A stretch of 64,000 bases of DNA. Origin: Balanoglossus misakiensis. Lineage: Eukaryota > Hemichordata. The DNA lies in contig CM082577.2 in assembly GCA_040954595.2 (NCBI GenBank), positions 6,882,001 to 6,946,000 of the forward strand, written 5' to 3'. Position numbers and translations under genes: made by a program. The notes under the pieces are model-generated. The model made no database searches, was not told the origin of the DNA, and was given only the letters and a program-made list of their open reading frames with translations. Shown here one piece after another: positions 27,201 to 37,307 of the stretch; position 1 is the first letter of the stretch; the number at the start of each line of letters is the position of its first letter.

Positions 27201-30200
27201 AAGGTGAGAAAATGAGAGAAAAAAAAATCCAGATGGCACCCAGTCAGATATATTGGATCATAGATTCTCTCTTCTGCCAATTCTCAGTTTTTGTAACGAG
27301 TTCTAGCCCCTTTGGAGTTGAGAGAGCAAGGGCCAATTCCCATGGGTGCACACGCTGAAATCTGTCTTGAAGGGAACAATCACTCGCAAACTTTGTTTGC
27401 CATTTCCGCTGTTATTATATTTTTGTGTTGAAAAAAAACTCACGTGATCGCAGTTTCTCCAAGAAGCCATTTGTCATCCTGCTCTGAAAGGAATATTTTC
27501 TTTTGTTCAAGCCAGTTTAGCTTTTATGAATTCTAAATATTTATAGATTTAGTTATTATATCTGAAGAAAGAGAGTGAAATTTTCTAGTACTTAAATCTT
27601 GTTTCGCTCTGACTGGAGGTAGCCTGGAGGCTCGTGTTGGCCACAGTGGAGTCCAATTCTGTGTTTGCCTGAGAGTAGACTACTGCAGCAGAGGGAACGT
27701 ACTATATTCTTGCATTATAGATCACAACAATAAATGTTGAAGCCTGTAAGGAAGTTAGTAATTAAGTCGCATCCTCACTGCGCTGGCACAATAGATGGAT
27801 TTATCTGACAACAATGAAGGTGGTGCTACGTGTTTCCTGTGTGAGTTTTGCCTCTTTCTCATCAGAGCAACGTTGGATTAACCTCCACAAAACACACATC
27901 TCCATCACACTGGGAGTCTGAACTGTACTTTCATGTGATGAGTTTACTCGAAACTGTACATTAGATTTAATTTAGTAATAAAAAAAATCTAACTTTCGAT
28001 ATTGTATCCAAAATACTTGACGTTTGAGAGCATGTTGCAATATCGTATTTTATCGCCTTTTGAGGTCAAAAATCTGAGAACACTGCAGCATTGCATTCTC
28101 TGATCAGCTCCCAGGAGAAGTGCGTTGTTTCTTCTCAAGCAGTAACCTTGTTTGTAATGCAAAGTCTCACAGCAGAGCTGTATTGGCCGCTAGGTCGCTT
28201 GTTTTACATAAGAACTACTGTAGTATATCGCTCTGACTGACCAGAATGACAATTAACATTGTAAGTATAATTGATCAGAGTCAAATTGCGTGATAATCAA
28301 TTTCATGCTGTATGAATATATCTTGACACTTTCTTTTGGCGATAATTGACATGCCTCATGCGTTCGACAGGCACGTTTATTACCTGTCTCGATGTCGTGA
28401 CGGAAATCTTACACACATCCGCTATACTCTAACACCTTTAGGGGTTGAAGTGTCACACCATCAGACGTGACATGCACACACACCAAATAAATGCCCCCTT
28501 CAATAATTTGAAGTGTTTATACACTGACTTCTGTAACATTCTGTTATGCAATATGTTCATCTTTAATATTACCGTAACTGTGTGGTAAATAATGGATTGC
28601 TTAAATAACATAAGTCATAATAACTCGTTTTCTCGTTTTCATGTACTTTGACTTCATTGTGAGGAGCTCTCAGCCTACACTCCCGAAATATTACATGTAC
28701 CATTAAATGACAGAAAAGATTATGCCATGCTAATAGGGTATGCATAAAATATAGCTACATTGTATATGGATTCATAGGCTTTGAGTGCGACACAATGGAT
28801 ATGCTATGCATCCTGTAATATGTTTTTTGAGCCAATGTGTTTCACAGAGGAAAAAGGGCCATTGTAGCTAATTGACAGAAAAAAGCAATTCTCAATAGAC
28901 ATTGTGAAATATTGAAGTAAGATTATGAGAATGTACAGTGGAGTTGCCTCGTATTGATGCAGTTTATTGACTAAATTGTACAAGAAGTAGGTCACATGAA
29001 TGTTGTGATAGTGATTTCAGGGTAGTATGAAGTATGTTTATACAGGGTAGCTGGTTAATATTTCGACCTGTTTGGGCAAATGTCTGGTGATTTGGCCGAC
29101 ACGTTTAACTACAACTTTTTCATGATCTTACTTTTAAGCTAAAATTATTTTATCAAGAAATATTACAGGTACCTTCCCTTTAAAGCTGCAAAGCGAGAAT
29201 ATTATTGCATGACTGATGAGGATAAGAACTGGCTGTCAAATTTGTCAACTCATAATGGTAATATTCTCTGTTCCATTTAATAAATGGGACAGAGATCAAT
29301 ACAGGTCTTACGGTCATTCCTGGGTGCTTAAGACAGAGATTTTTATAGAATGTGTATGGTTATGAAATTCAACCATTTAAACCAGACAGACGACATGACA
29401 GCGAGGTGATAGTGATAGACTATAAGGGTATTGACCATGAATTGTCATGATGGAGATTAACAGCTCTACGAGAGATTAAGGATTCCATGAGAGTATTAAA
29501 CTTCCATTATGGAATATAGCATTGTCTGATTGGCTCGGTACAGTCCTGTCAAAGCCCGTCTTCAGCGTCTCTTCACAACAGTTCTGTCATCCGCATTAAT
29601 GAATGCTTGATGTCGGCTTAAATATGATTGTCGACCAAACTGGCATTAAGTCAGATGAAATCAATTGGCGTTTTTTATTCACTTAAGCCTGTAATTACAA
29701 AGCCGATCAGACTTTGGAAGAAAAATCCTGATTGCGGTCACTGGGCTGTAAATCTTCAGCTGTCATTCCAGGGTTTGTTTTGTCAGGCGTATACCGTGGA
29801 AGATAATTGATTTTAAACCCCGGATTCTACCATATGAAGGGAATTAATTCAGCCATATTGTGTATTTATTCCAGAGCTGTGAACAATGGCCTCCTGGACA
29901 CCTATCAGCTGAAATCCTTGGATGGCATCATGGAGGCACCCGTGGAGGAGGTCAAGCTGGTCAAGACGAAAGACGGCAAGATAATGGTGGACATCTTCGA
30001 AATTTATGGTGATAACAATGCCACAGATATGGAGTCAGAGCCCATTGATAACTTTGCTGCCAGGGAGCCGTACGATGTAGTCATCAGATGTCTTGGTTTC
30101 AAATTCGACTTCAGTATATTTGATGAGTGAGTGTAATTTACTTCCTTAATTATCACAGCCATTGCATCGCACGCTGAATTATTTGCAATGTCTTGACTAC

Positions 30201-32867
30201 TTACTTGGCCTTTAAGAATTGCCCCTCGGCATAGTTTTCGGGGCTTTAAAAATGCCATTAGGAGACTATTACTAGGGAGTCATTGTTGGGTTCGTACGTG
30301 TACTTCGTCACTGTAATATGTTATGTGACCTTCAAAAACATAGATTTGTGAATTTTGTTTGAAACTCTTAGTGTGGATAAAATACTGTCCAGAATTATAG
30401 TGTTCTGTCTCAGTTGTGAGAATGTAACTGATTATTTTGAAATAAACTTTCAGGGACGTGAAGCCTATCCCAGTGCACCGCAGAAAGAGTGACGGAAAAT
30501 ATCCACAGATCAAACACAACTATGAAGCCATGGGAATCCCGGGTCTCTTCTTTGCCGGCACAAACACACATTCTCTGGACCACAAGAAATCGGCTGGCGG
30601 ATTCATCCATGGTTTCAGATACACAGGTGCGACATGAAATTCATTTAATTTCTTTTGGTAGTAAGTTTTGCTAGGAGAGTAATTGGTATAGTTTTCAATA
30701 CTGACAGTGCATGCTTTTCATGTGATGCTGGTGATTACCTGATGGTGGTGAGAGGTTTCCTTTCTCGTACCGAAAGAAAAGATGCGATGTGATTATTGGT
30801 GGCGCTGTTGTCATTCTGCCTGCCTTACTTCTGCGTACTCCATTAAGCTTTATCTGCAAATTTAATATATCTTGCAAGATGTGGAGACTCTTACTACATA
30901 AATTATCCTCAATCTTAGAGCCCAGTAACTGTAACTTTTGCCTATTTTTTCAGTAGTTTTCTCCCATATATCAACTCCAGTTTCTTGTTCTTCTCTGGAT
31001 AGCTTTATGACATGTTCAGTCCTTTTTTGAATTACAGCCAGGGTTTTACACAGACTCTTGGAATACCGCAATCACAAAGTGGCCTGGCCATCGGTGACTG
31101 CCACACTCAGTCATCTTCTGGACCATATCATAAAGAGAATCAACGAGGCATCCGGCATTTATCAGATGTTTAGTGTCCTTGGCGATGTCATTGTCATCAA
31201 TGAGTAAGATCTGTCATATTTTTAAGACGCATTCCCTGCCAGATATATGTATTGATGCTTGTTGCCTGTGTATGTATGTTGAATGCAAACTCCTGAAACA
31301 TTTCACAAGGACTTCCACTTGTAATTCTGGCACAAGATGCCGGCAATTTTTTTGTATTAAAATTTGATTATCTCAAACTTGTCATTCCTTTCTCCATGCA
31401 AAAAAAAGTTCAAAAAGGCTGAAGAAGATTAAATTTTGTTTAAATAGCAATTATTTTTACCCAACACACTTCATCATTCCCGCATCCTTTTTGTTTTTGT
31501 TCCCCAGGGATAAAACATACACATATCTGGAAGAGTTCCCGGTGAAACTTCTGAACACATTGCCTGAAGTGACAGGGATACCAGCCAAGGAAGTCATTGT
31601 CATTCTGTTGGAATATGGAAAGAACTTTTCAGGTAGGGCTAATCCCAGTCTTCTACAACACCACATTATTTTTCCAGTTCCAGTGCAATTCTAACAAAGG
31701 TGTTTATAGTTACAACCAAGACACACATAGAGAGAAATTTCATTATTTTCATGTCAGAAATTACACACGATGACTTAATATATTTCAAGGAATGATTTAT
31801 TTTTATTTTTTTGCATTGGTGCATATACAGGTCCTGGCAAAGACATATTCAGGGGTGACAGAGCTATTGGCGAGCCAGTGGAAGCACATAAATCTAATTT
31901 CTTACATCCTGTATTTTACTATTATGACAAACTACCAACTCGTGAGTATCAGGACACACTCAGTCAATTAATTGCTATTAATATTACTTTGCATTTCATT
32001 GGATAAAGTTTATTTTTTTGGGGGGGGGGGGGTGTTAAAGAATGGGAATATCCAACAAGATAATCTTTCAGTGTGTGGGTTATATGATCATTTGTGTGCA
32101 ACCCAGTGGTTTATATTGTTGGCCATACAATACATTTATCGAAATTTGTAGTTTCGAATACATTTTTTTGAATATTAAAATATTAAAACTGCATCTGATT
32201 AATCATATGTGAGTTCCGAAGACTGAACTATGAACAAAGCAGATGTGAATATACTTGAGGGGAAAGTAAATAGTTTAGAGCAGCGAAACTTTTAAAATCA
32301 ATGGCCAATTATGGAAAAGTTTAAAAACTGGTCTTATTGATGTTTTTTCGTCCTACAGAGAATGAAATGAGAAACCTTGGCAAAAGATTTGACATTCTAC
32401 CTCGTCCCGCACGGATGCATCACATAGTGGAAGATTTTCTGACATTGTGGACAGCGCCAAACAGGTAGACTTTCGTTTTTTCCCCTCTGTGTGGTATTGT
32501 ATGTCAATGCAGTCACTTAACTATCAGCAAAACAGTAATTATGAGATCACATATTTTAATATAGCAAAAAATTTTGAAGATTTGGAAGACTATCATTTTT
32601 CGTAAAATAATCTCTCATTGAGGCGCATACTACCTTAATTCTAAGTGTCTTATCTTCCTTTCCAGCCACATCTTGCCGCTGCGTCGGTTCCTTGAGAATG
32701 TGACCAAGCAGGACTTGCGCCACTTCTACGAAGAAGAGTGCTTCGTCATCTCCATGACCAGCAAGGAGAAGCCGCTGAACTGCCAAGTGGAAAGTCTGAA
32801 AATGGGAATCTCCGGAACCAGGATGGCTAAACTCCATCACGAAAACAGAGGCATACTGGACTTCTGA
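16961..32867 (+). CDS. FOXRED2: FAD-dependent oxidoreductase domain-containing protein 2 (ERFAD)
   Basis: Ten coding exons, all GT/AG and phase-consistent: 16961-17286, 18683-18871, 21533-21784, 29875-30126, 30454-30626, 31038-31203, 31508-31632, 31831-31941, 32359-32464, 32666-32867; 633 aa against about 684 in human. Residues 1-18 form a hydrophobic signal peptide. The FAD dinucleotide-binding motif GAGPSG is at 34-39, with the ribose-binding acidic residue E57 at the end of the second strand (IFER). A second nucleotide-binding motif, GRGNSAFE, is at 216-223. Near-identical blocks to vertebrate FOXRED2 include [51 protein letters not shown] and EYGKNFSG. In mammals the protein sits in the ER lumen, binds SEL1L, OS-9 and ERdj5 and helps retrotranslocate misfolded proteins. 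The predicted C terminus (GILDF) lacks the KEEL-type retrieval signal of the human protein. Identity is secure; the exact 5' end is not. Confidence 0.95.
17287..18682 (+). other. FOXRED2 intron 1
   Basis: Runs from donor GTAAGT to acceptor TTTCAG and splits codon 109 after its second base. It contains only short open frames. A small inverted repeat (CTATTG/CAATAG) lies near 18292-18307. I see no nested gene. Confidence 0.8.
20252..20265. promoter_or_regulatory. Perfect palindromic RFX X-box
   Basis: GTTGCCTAGGCAAC is a perfect 14-bp palindrome that fits the RFX consensus GTNRCC(N0-3)RGYAAC with a 2-nt spacer. It lies in FOXRED2 intron 2 within a locally G+C-rich patch (about 20220-20300). 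RFX binding is inferred from the motif only. Confidence 0.5.
21252..21349. repeat. Compound (GTCT)n/(GTCC)n microsatellite
   Basis: About 98 bases of interspersed GTCT and GTCC tetranucleotides, with one GTAT variant, in FOXRED2 intron 2. The reverse frame through it reads as a low-complexity repeat of DGQTDRRT-like residues and is not a gene. Confidence 0.95.
21533..21784 (+). other. FOXRED2: FOXRED2 coding exon 3: second nucleotide-binding motif
   Basis: Encodes residues 172-255. It contains the STG segment (177-179) that corresponds to ATG in the human protein, then [14 protein letters not shown], the Rossmann motif expected to bind the pyridine nucleotide, and the block ending HYVGDL. 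It is 252 nt long, the same as the next exon, and both are phase 2 at each end. Confidence 0.93.
22289..22528 (-). CDS. Possible 79-aa single-pass membrane microprotein (speculative)
   Basis: A reverse-strand frame of 79 codons inside FOXRED2 intron 3, with A at -3 of its ATG and a TAA stop. The first half is polar (residues about 1-40). Near residues 46-73 a run of Leu, Ile, Val, Ala and Gly with a GG start would make one membrane-spanning helix, followed by only a few residues. A candidate AATAAA on the same strand lies at 21832-21837. I recognise no family and see no clear splice sites, so this may be a chance frame or an exon of an unseen gene. Confidence 0.2.
   Translation of the reverse strand: MTCIIYKQNTSIDTTEVQTSDDIKSELHLSLYCKSTTPRLRFILSLYSTLGGILAIILAFIIAVVIFLVAFSLLPCIHT
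24492..24508. repeat. Perfect 17-bp inverted repeat with paired GATGGCGC cores
   Basis: GCGCCATCAGATGGCGC has 8-bp arms around a single base. Each arm resembles the ATGGC core bound by YY1 in animals. It lies in a G+C-rich patch of FOXRED2 intron 3. A regulatory role is only suggested. Confidence 0.35.
30127..32665 (+). other. FOXRED2 introns 4-9 (compact 3' half of the gene)
   Basis: Six short introns (30127-30453, 30627-31037, 31204-31507, 31633-31830, 31942-32358, 32465-32665) separate seven exons. Each has a GT donor and AG acceptor, and the joined frame stays open with family-specific sequence on both sides of every junction. A G13 homopolymer at 32020-32032 lies in intron 8. Confidence 0.85.
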
Positions 32868-34109
32868 TGTGGCTAGACTCTTGCACCCCCTGTCTTTCCA
32901 ACACTAAAAATGTCACCCTACTTCGTAGTGCATTATCAAAGGGATGGATCAGAGTATTTTTTGCTTTTGAGGGAATGATTGAAGACACCAAATTCCATTT
33001 ACAGATAGGCTTTTTAAAATTGTAGTGCAAAACAGCATGCCTGCAGGGCCATCGGTATAGACAGAGGTTGATGAAATTTCTTGGATTTGATAGTCCTAAT
33101 CCTGCACATGAATGAACTGTAGATGTGATGTAAATTGTAACTTTAATTACCCATGACTTTCCCATCACAAGATAGTATAAAATCAACTCAGAAATCAACA
33201 TACAGCTTTTATTCCTAACATATCAAATCCCGCTGTACATTATGTCCAAATTTCTACAAAATATATCTTCCTCAATTTGTATACTTCTTTTCTCATTTGT
33301 TTTGAAAGTAGCACTTTCACCTGGAGATATTTAATGGAAACTATTACACAGAAAATTTACAAAGGATTTATTTTGTTAACTTCAACTATGTATTTTGTAT
33401 AATGTAATGTAAATTTTAACTATCTCAAACAGTAATATGTAATCCATTGTGTTTTTAGTAAGCGCGATCATATATACTGTATGGGCTGATGAAGGAACTG
33501 AGGATTTTTTTTTCTCATTGTGAAATGATAACTCATTGTATTTCATAGTAGACAGCCTCTCGTGGTTAATAATTATGTATGTTGCAATTTTCATCTCTCT
33601 TGCAGGTGTAAGAATGATGATGCATGCTTTTGTGCATCCAATCACAGTCACTCCACACAATCAGAGATGTGTATTTCAGTGGTGCCATGTAGATTTCTGT
33701 TATCGTCAAGATGGTGCGACAAAAGATTACGTCAGACAGAAATCAACACCTCAAATTCCGAATCATGCACTTCTATTTTGAGATTGTTGTTGAAATACAG
33801 CATAACACATACCGTACAGTGGGAGTGGGAGAGATTGTTGATGAAAGATTAGAATAAGAAATTAGAAATTGCCATTTTAGCCATTATCAATGCAGAACCA
33901 TGCCGTTTGGCAACTCTTGCCAAGGGAACATTACTTAAGTCAACTCATATTTTTGTTAATATCTTGCCAAGTGCCTGTACATGGCCTAGTTTAGTGTAGG
34001 TTGTAACTTTTTTAAGGAAAGAAAGGGGAAAAATCTGTGAACATCCATATCAAATGTGTCAACATATTAAATTAGAAATCTAACCATTTGTAGGAATGTG
34101 TTTAATAAA
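32868..34109 (+). other. FOXRED2: FOXRED2 3' UTR (likely)
   Basis: AT-rich sequence after the TGA at 32865-32867. The first convincing AATAAA on this strand is at 34104-34109, which would give a 3' UTR of about 1.25 kb. Open frames inside it (for example 33382-33660 reverse and 33536-33852 forward) overlap one another and look random. Confidence 0.5.
34104..34109 (+). terminator. Candidate polyadenylation signal of FOXRED2
   Basis: AATAAA in the context TTTAATAAAATG, about 1.24 kb after the FOXRED2 stop codon and before the convergent gene's own signal on the other strand. Confidence 0.45.
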
Positions 34110-34567
34110 ATGTGATTCCGTAACTATAATTGCAAACTTTATATTTTGCTTGTTTTTTAATGTTCCAAACATAAATAGGGCATATTAAAACCGTGAAGTG
34201 CCTTTTTATATGCCTCGGTTGGGATATTTTGTTTATGAATTTCAGGTTTGATGTTTAACTAGTCTAAGTAAAGTGTGTACTGTTTTTTTTTTAAGTTGAA
34301 ATAATCTGTATCTGTGCAATGTCTATTAAACCAGAACATGTATAACTGGAAACAATCTTTTGGCATTGGGTACTCTGTGGTTAACATCCTGACTGTGTAA
34401 GCTCGTGAATGTGTGCAAGGTAATGTGACTCAACACCAAAGAGAGAGAATTGTATAATACTGCCATACGGAATCCTTACACCCATGTCTACAAACACTCT
34501 CACATCACAAAAGTTACACATCACAAATAACACATAGAAACAGATATTCAATTTTTGTACAAATCAT

Positions 34568-34573
34568 TTTATT
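34568..34573 (-). terminator. Candidate polyadenylation signal of the secreted-protein gene
   Basis: TTTATT on the + strand reads AATAAA on the - strand, about 500 bases past the stop codon at 35071. The two convergent transcripts would then end roughly 460 bases apart. Confidence 0.4.
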
Positions 34574-34826
34574 TCTAAAAATGTAAATAAGACCAGAGTT
34601 GGTTGTGCTTTATCCATCACCCACTATGGAAATTCGGTGGCAGATGCGTGGCTCTCTAAAGCCTTTGTGTTAATGATATCAGAAATGTGTTAAAAACTGC
34701 TTTATAAAATTGCGATTAAATTAATAATTTCTACACTACTGATTGTATGTACAATTTCTTGAATTCACTGAATTTGTTTCAGTGGACAAAATGTAAAAGA
34801 AAATAACATTAGATCACTGGCTGTAG

Positions 34827-34852
34827 GCACGGTCACTCCACACAGACCGTGC
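34827..34852. other. Stem-loop between convergent 3' ends
   Basis: An 8-bp perfect stem GCACGGTC/GACCGTGC encloses a 10-nt loop and is flanked on both sides by CTGTAG-like sequence. It falls in the predicted 3' UTR of the reverse-strand gene. It could act in RNA 3'-end structure, or it may be the trace of a small insertion. Confidence 0.4.
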
Positions 34853-35021
34853 TGTAGGGGATAGGATTGTCTTCAACAAGTCAGACTTGTTAAGTCGCTC
34901 ACAGAATATGAGCCCCATGTTACAATGCTTTAAACTTATGAGAGAGGGATTAAGAAAATGTGTTTAAACCCTGCTTGTCTCTGTATTTAGGTCATACATG
35001 TAATAATGTATGCGCTACTCT

Positions 35022-35049
35022 AACTCACTCACTCACTCACTCACTCACA
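35022..35049. repeat. (ACTC)n microsatellite
   Basis: About seven copies of a CACT/ACTC tetranucleotide, in the 3' UTR of the reverse-strand gene just after its stop codon. Confidence 0.9.
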
Positions 35050-35070
35050 GGTCTACTGCTCAACCTCCCA

Positions 35071-36131
35071 TTAGGGAAGAGTTATTGTATAACTAGGCCT
35101 GAGGGCGACATAGTCCCAGGAGCAATTATTCCACAGATGCTGGTCCAGGTAAAATCCGTATCTCCTGCAGTTATTATCCAATCCGCATTCATCTTGGCAA
35201 GTGATCTCCCACCATTGGTTGAATCTCTTGACATCGTCAACGGTACAAATACTGTAGCCGTGCCGCGTCCAATAACCATCCTCCTTGGTGTCTTTTGCTT
35301 CTCCTGTAACAGACAAACATAGCAGATGTTTTTTTTAAAGTTCGCCTCTAGGGGGCACTCTTCGAGGAAGTTGAAAGGCATATCTCATGAGCTACGATAT
35401 TTCATACTTTTATGTAACAATCACTGTCACATGTGTAAAGTACCCAATAATATCAAGTACGAAATAACAGGAATACTTGGGGCTAATTTTGTTTTATACC
35501 CAGCCGATCCCCCCCCCCCCCCACCAAACATTAAAATGATAGAAAACTTACTGATATAGCAACTTGAAAGATCTTCATCGTTGTAATCATAGACAACGTC
35601 CAGGTACTTGACCCATTGATGGCTCACTTCGATGTCTGAACCGTTGAAATAAAAGCCTCCCCAGTAATCGAAGAATAAATCTAAACACGTGGATGAGTTT
35701 GCATTGATGACAACACACTGGTCATGTTCAAAAGCATTCCCTGCAAGAAAGAGTTGCAAAAATGTTACTGTATGTGTATACGTACATGTATGTATTATCG
35801 TTATGTGTACTTCTGCCACCACACACAGCACACTGTGTCACACAACTACAGTAGTTTGAGGCCCTGACAACTCAACAATTTAAATGTCTGAGTCTTTAAT
35901 AGGTCAGGATTTACTAAAGCAATGTGTTGTTTACATGAATATTACAGTGAGCCTGGTCTATGGACTGGAATGGTGTTTTGATTGTAGGTTTCCTCGCAGG
36001 ACATCAGCTATGAAACTCATTATATAAGTATATTTCTCGCTGAAACTCAGACTTGCTGAAACCCAGACTGTCCACTTACCAGTGTAACTGTAGAGTAGAC
36101 CACAAACAAGCAATGATAAGAATATCGACAT
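35071..36131 (-). CDS. Secreted cysteine-rich protein, family not recognised
   Basis: Three exons on the reverse strand: 36131-36080, 35740-35552, 35303-35071. All have good GT/AG sites (donors GTAAGTGG and GTAAGTTT; acceptors TTGCAG and TTACAG), and both introns are phase 1, typical of shuffled extracellular modules. The joined product is 157 aa. Residues 1-17 are a short hydrophobic signal peptide (MSIFLSLLVCGLLYSYT). The mature part has eight cysteines, enough for four disulfides, many aromatic residues, and N-glycosylation sequons (NSS, NGS and possibly NCS). The C-terminal half has C-x3-C-x5-C spacing followed by YGF and a later W-x2-C, reminiscent of a PAN/apple-like fold. That likeness is my inference and is weak. 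An in-frame ATG at 36176 would add 15 residues, but the inner ATG gives the better signal peptide. It converges on FOXRED2 and diverges from PALB2. Confidence 0.7.
35345..35358 (+). promoter_or_regulatory. CTCF-consensus-like site
   Basis: CCTCTAGGGGGCAC fits the animal CTCF core CCASYAGRKGGCRS at 13 of 14 positions. It lies in intron 2 of the secreted-protein gene, between FOXRED2 and PALB2. CTCF binding is inferred from the motif alone. Confidence 0.35.
35509..35522. repeat. C14 homopolymer
   Basis: A run of 14 C bases in intron 2 of the secreted-protein gene. Similar G or C runs occur at 32020-32032, 42037-42053, 59943-59957 and 61183-61194; the exact lengths may be unreliable in an assembly. 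Confidence 0.85.
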
Positions 36132-37078
36132 GATTTGTAACTCTGTGGTTAAAATCTGGTACGCAGTCTGCCACATAAAATCACTGGTCTTCCATTCTTG
36201 CTTTTTGTATGCAAATTAATCACTCTGTCCTCGCAAGACGTCACCACCTGTTTGATTTCACGATGGTAACAGCACACAGCGCCCTCTGTATGTATATTTC
36301 TTTTCTGGCGATGTTCATTTGTCTTATCTCCCACAATGCAACTTACATAAGTGAAAAGTGGCGCTTCGTTCGAACATCCTGTCGCCGGGCTGGGGTTTGT
36401 TTACATTTTATTCCGCCTCCACAATTTGCCATTAATTGCATCCACAATCCATGTCTGCCTCTTGTTGGTGGCCAATAGGGTGGTAAGTACTATGAAAGTA
36501 TACAGAAGTAACTATTAAGTTCACAAGCCATCCAAACGGTCCACGGAGTGCAGGCTGTGATCAACAAACTAGGGGCTTGAAACTGTTTGACTTTTTCAAG
36601 ACCGAGTCGTGCAGATGACAAGATGTTTGCGGTCTGCGATCTCCCTGTAAAATTTTGTTTTTGGTGTGTCGCGGGATATCGTGTAAATGATAAGTTCACA
36701 TAAATTTGTAAAATCACAAAATTCGGGCATCACACCTTCAGTAGTATGCAGTGCGACCGTAAAGATTATGTACTTGTACATTTCAATGCCTGAGCTGTCC
36801 TACGTACAACGGTACATGTAGTTTGCATAACAATACAGGTAATTGTTGTGTTAATGATTTGTATTGTTTTAAAGAGTGGCGGAATACAGTGTATGACATG
36901 TAAAACGTAGATCCCTCAGACTGTACAGTCATTCCTCTCTCTCTCATTAGACAATATGAGAAATCCGTTGCCACAGCAACACTGCAGGTAACTGCACAAC
37001 ACCAGTGTGGGGGACACACACCAGCTGAGCTAAAATCCTCATCCCATTTCTAGACGCCTATATTTACAGCACTGTGTT
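36132..37078. promoter_or_regulatory. Shared divergent promoter region of the secreted-protein gene and PALB2
   Basis: The two genes start in opposite directions about 950 bases apart, with no intervening exon that I can support. The stretch holds a CTCF-like core (GCGCCCTCTG, 36279-36288) and a full RFX X-box (36967-36980) about 100 bases before the PALB2 ATG. A TTTACAG just upstream of the ATG could be a 5'-UTR acceptor. Confidence 0.45.
36967..36980. promoter_or_regulatory. RFX X-box in the PALB2 promoter
   Basis: GTTGCCACAGCAAC matches the RFX consensus GTNRCC(N0-3)RGYAAC with a 2-nt spacer. It sits 99 bases upstream of the PALB2 start codon. RFX factors control cilium genes in animals, and the yeast relative Crt1 controls DNA-damage genes. 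Use here is inferred. Confidence 0.5.
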
Positions 37079-37307
37079 ATGATGGATTCGAAGAAAGATA
37101 GTGCTGAAATCGTAAGTTTGAAATCAAGAAGAATTTTCTGCTATCTTTGTAAAATGTACATGTATATAAGTGCCCTAGAAAAGAGCTACATATAGTACCC
37201 CGGAAGATCTAAATCGTTAAACATGTATGTATTACTTTTATCCGCAGTTGAGACAGAAATTGGCTGAAATGCAGGCCAAGTATGAAAGAAAGAAGAGAAA
37301 ACTGGAG
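37079..37307 (+). other. PALB2: PALB2 coding exons 1-2: BRCA1-binding coiled coil
   Basis: Exon 1 (37079-37111) gives MMDSKKDSAEI. Exon 2 (37248-37307) is exactly 60 nt with phase-0 ends, the same length as I recall for human exon 2. The heptad starts LRQKLAEMQAKYERK and continues into exon 3 as far as RRKLAEQ. Residues equivalent to human L21, L24, Y28 and L35 are Leu, Met, Tyr and Leu, so the hydrophobic face is kept. Confidence 0.9.

Larger units (their letters stand above)
21785..29874 (+). other. FOXRED2 intron 3 (8.1 kb)
   Basis: The longest intron in the window, from donor GTAAGT to acceptor TTCCAG. It is mostly AT-rich, with G+C- and CpG-richer patches at about 22560-22900, 23470-23990, 24380-24660 and 25190-25650. 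One reverse-strand frame at 22289-22528 could encode a small membrane protein (listed separately). Other frames show no recognisable domain. Confidence 0.75.

Noticed and set aside
33595-33852. Extra exon after the FOXRED2 stop (TTGCAG followed by an open frame)
   Set aside because: The preceding exon ends in a stop codon within family-consistent sequence, and the frame resembles nothing in FOXRED2.
34827-34852. Histone mRNA 3' stem-loop
   Set aside because: The stem and loop do not match the conserved histone hairpin sequence, and no histone gene is nearby.
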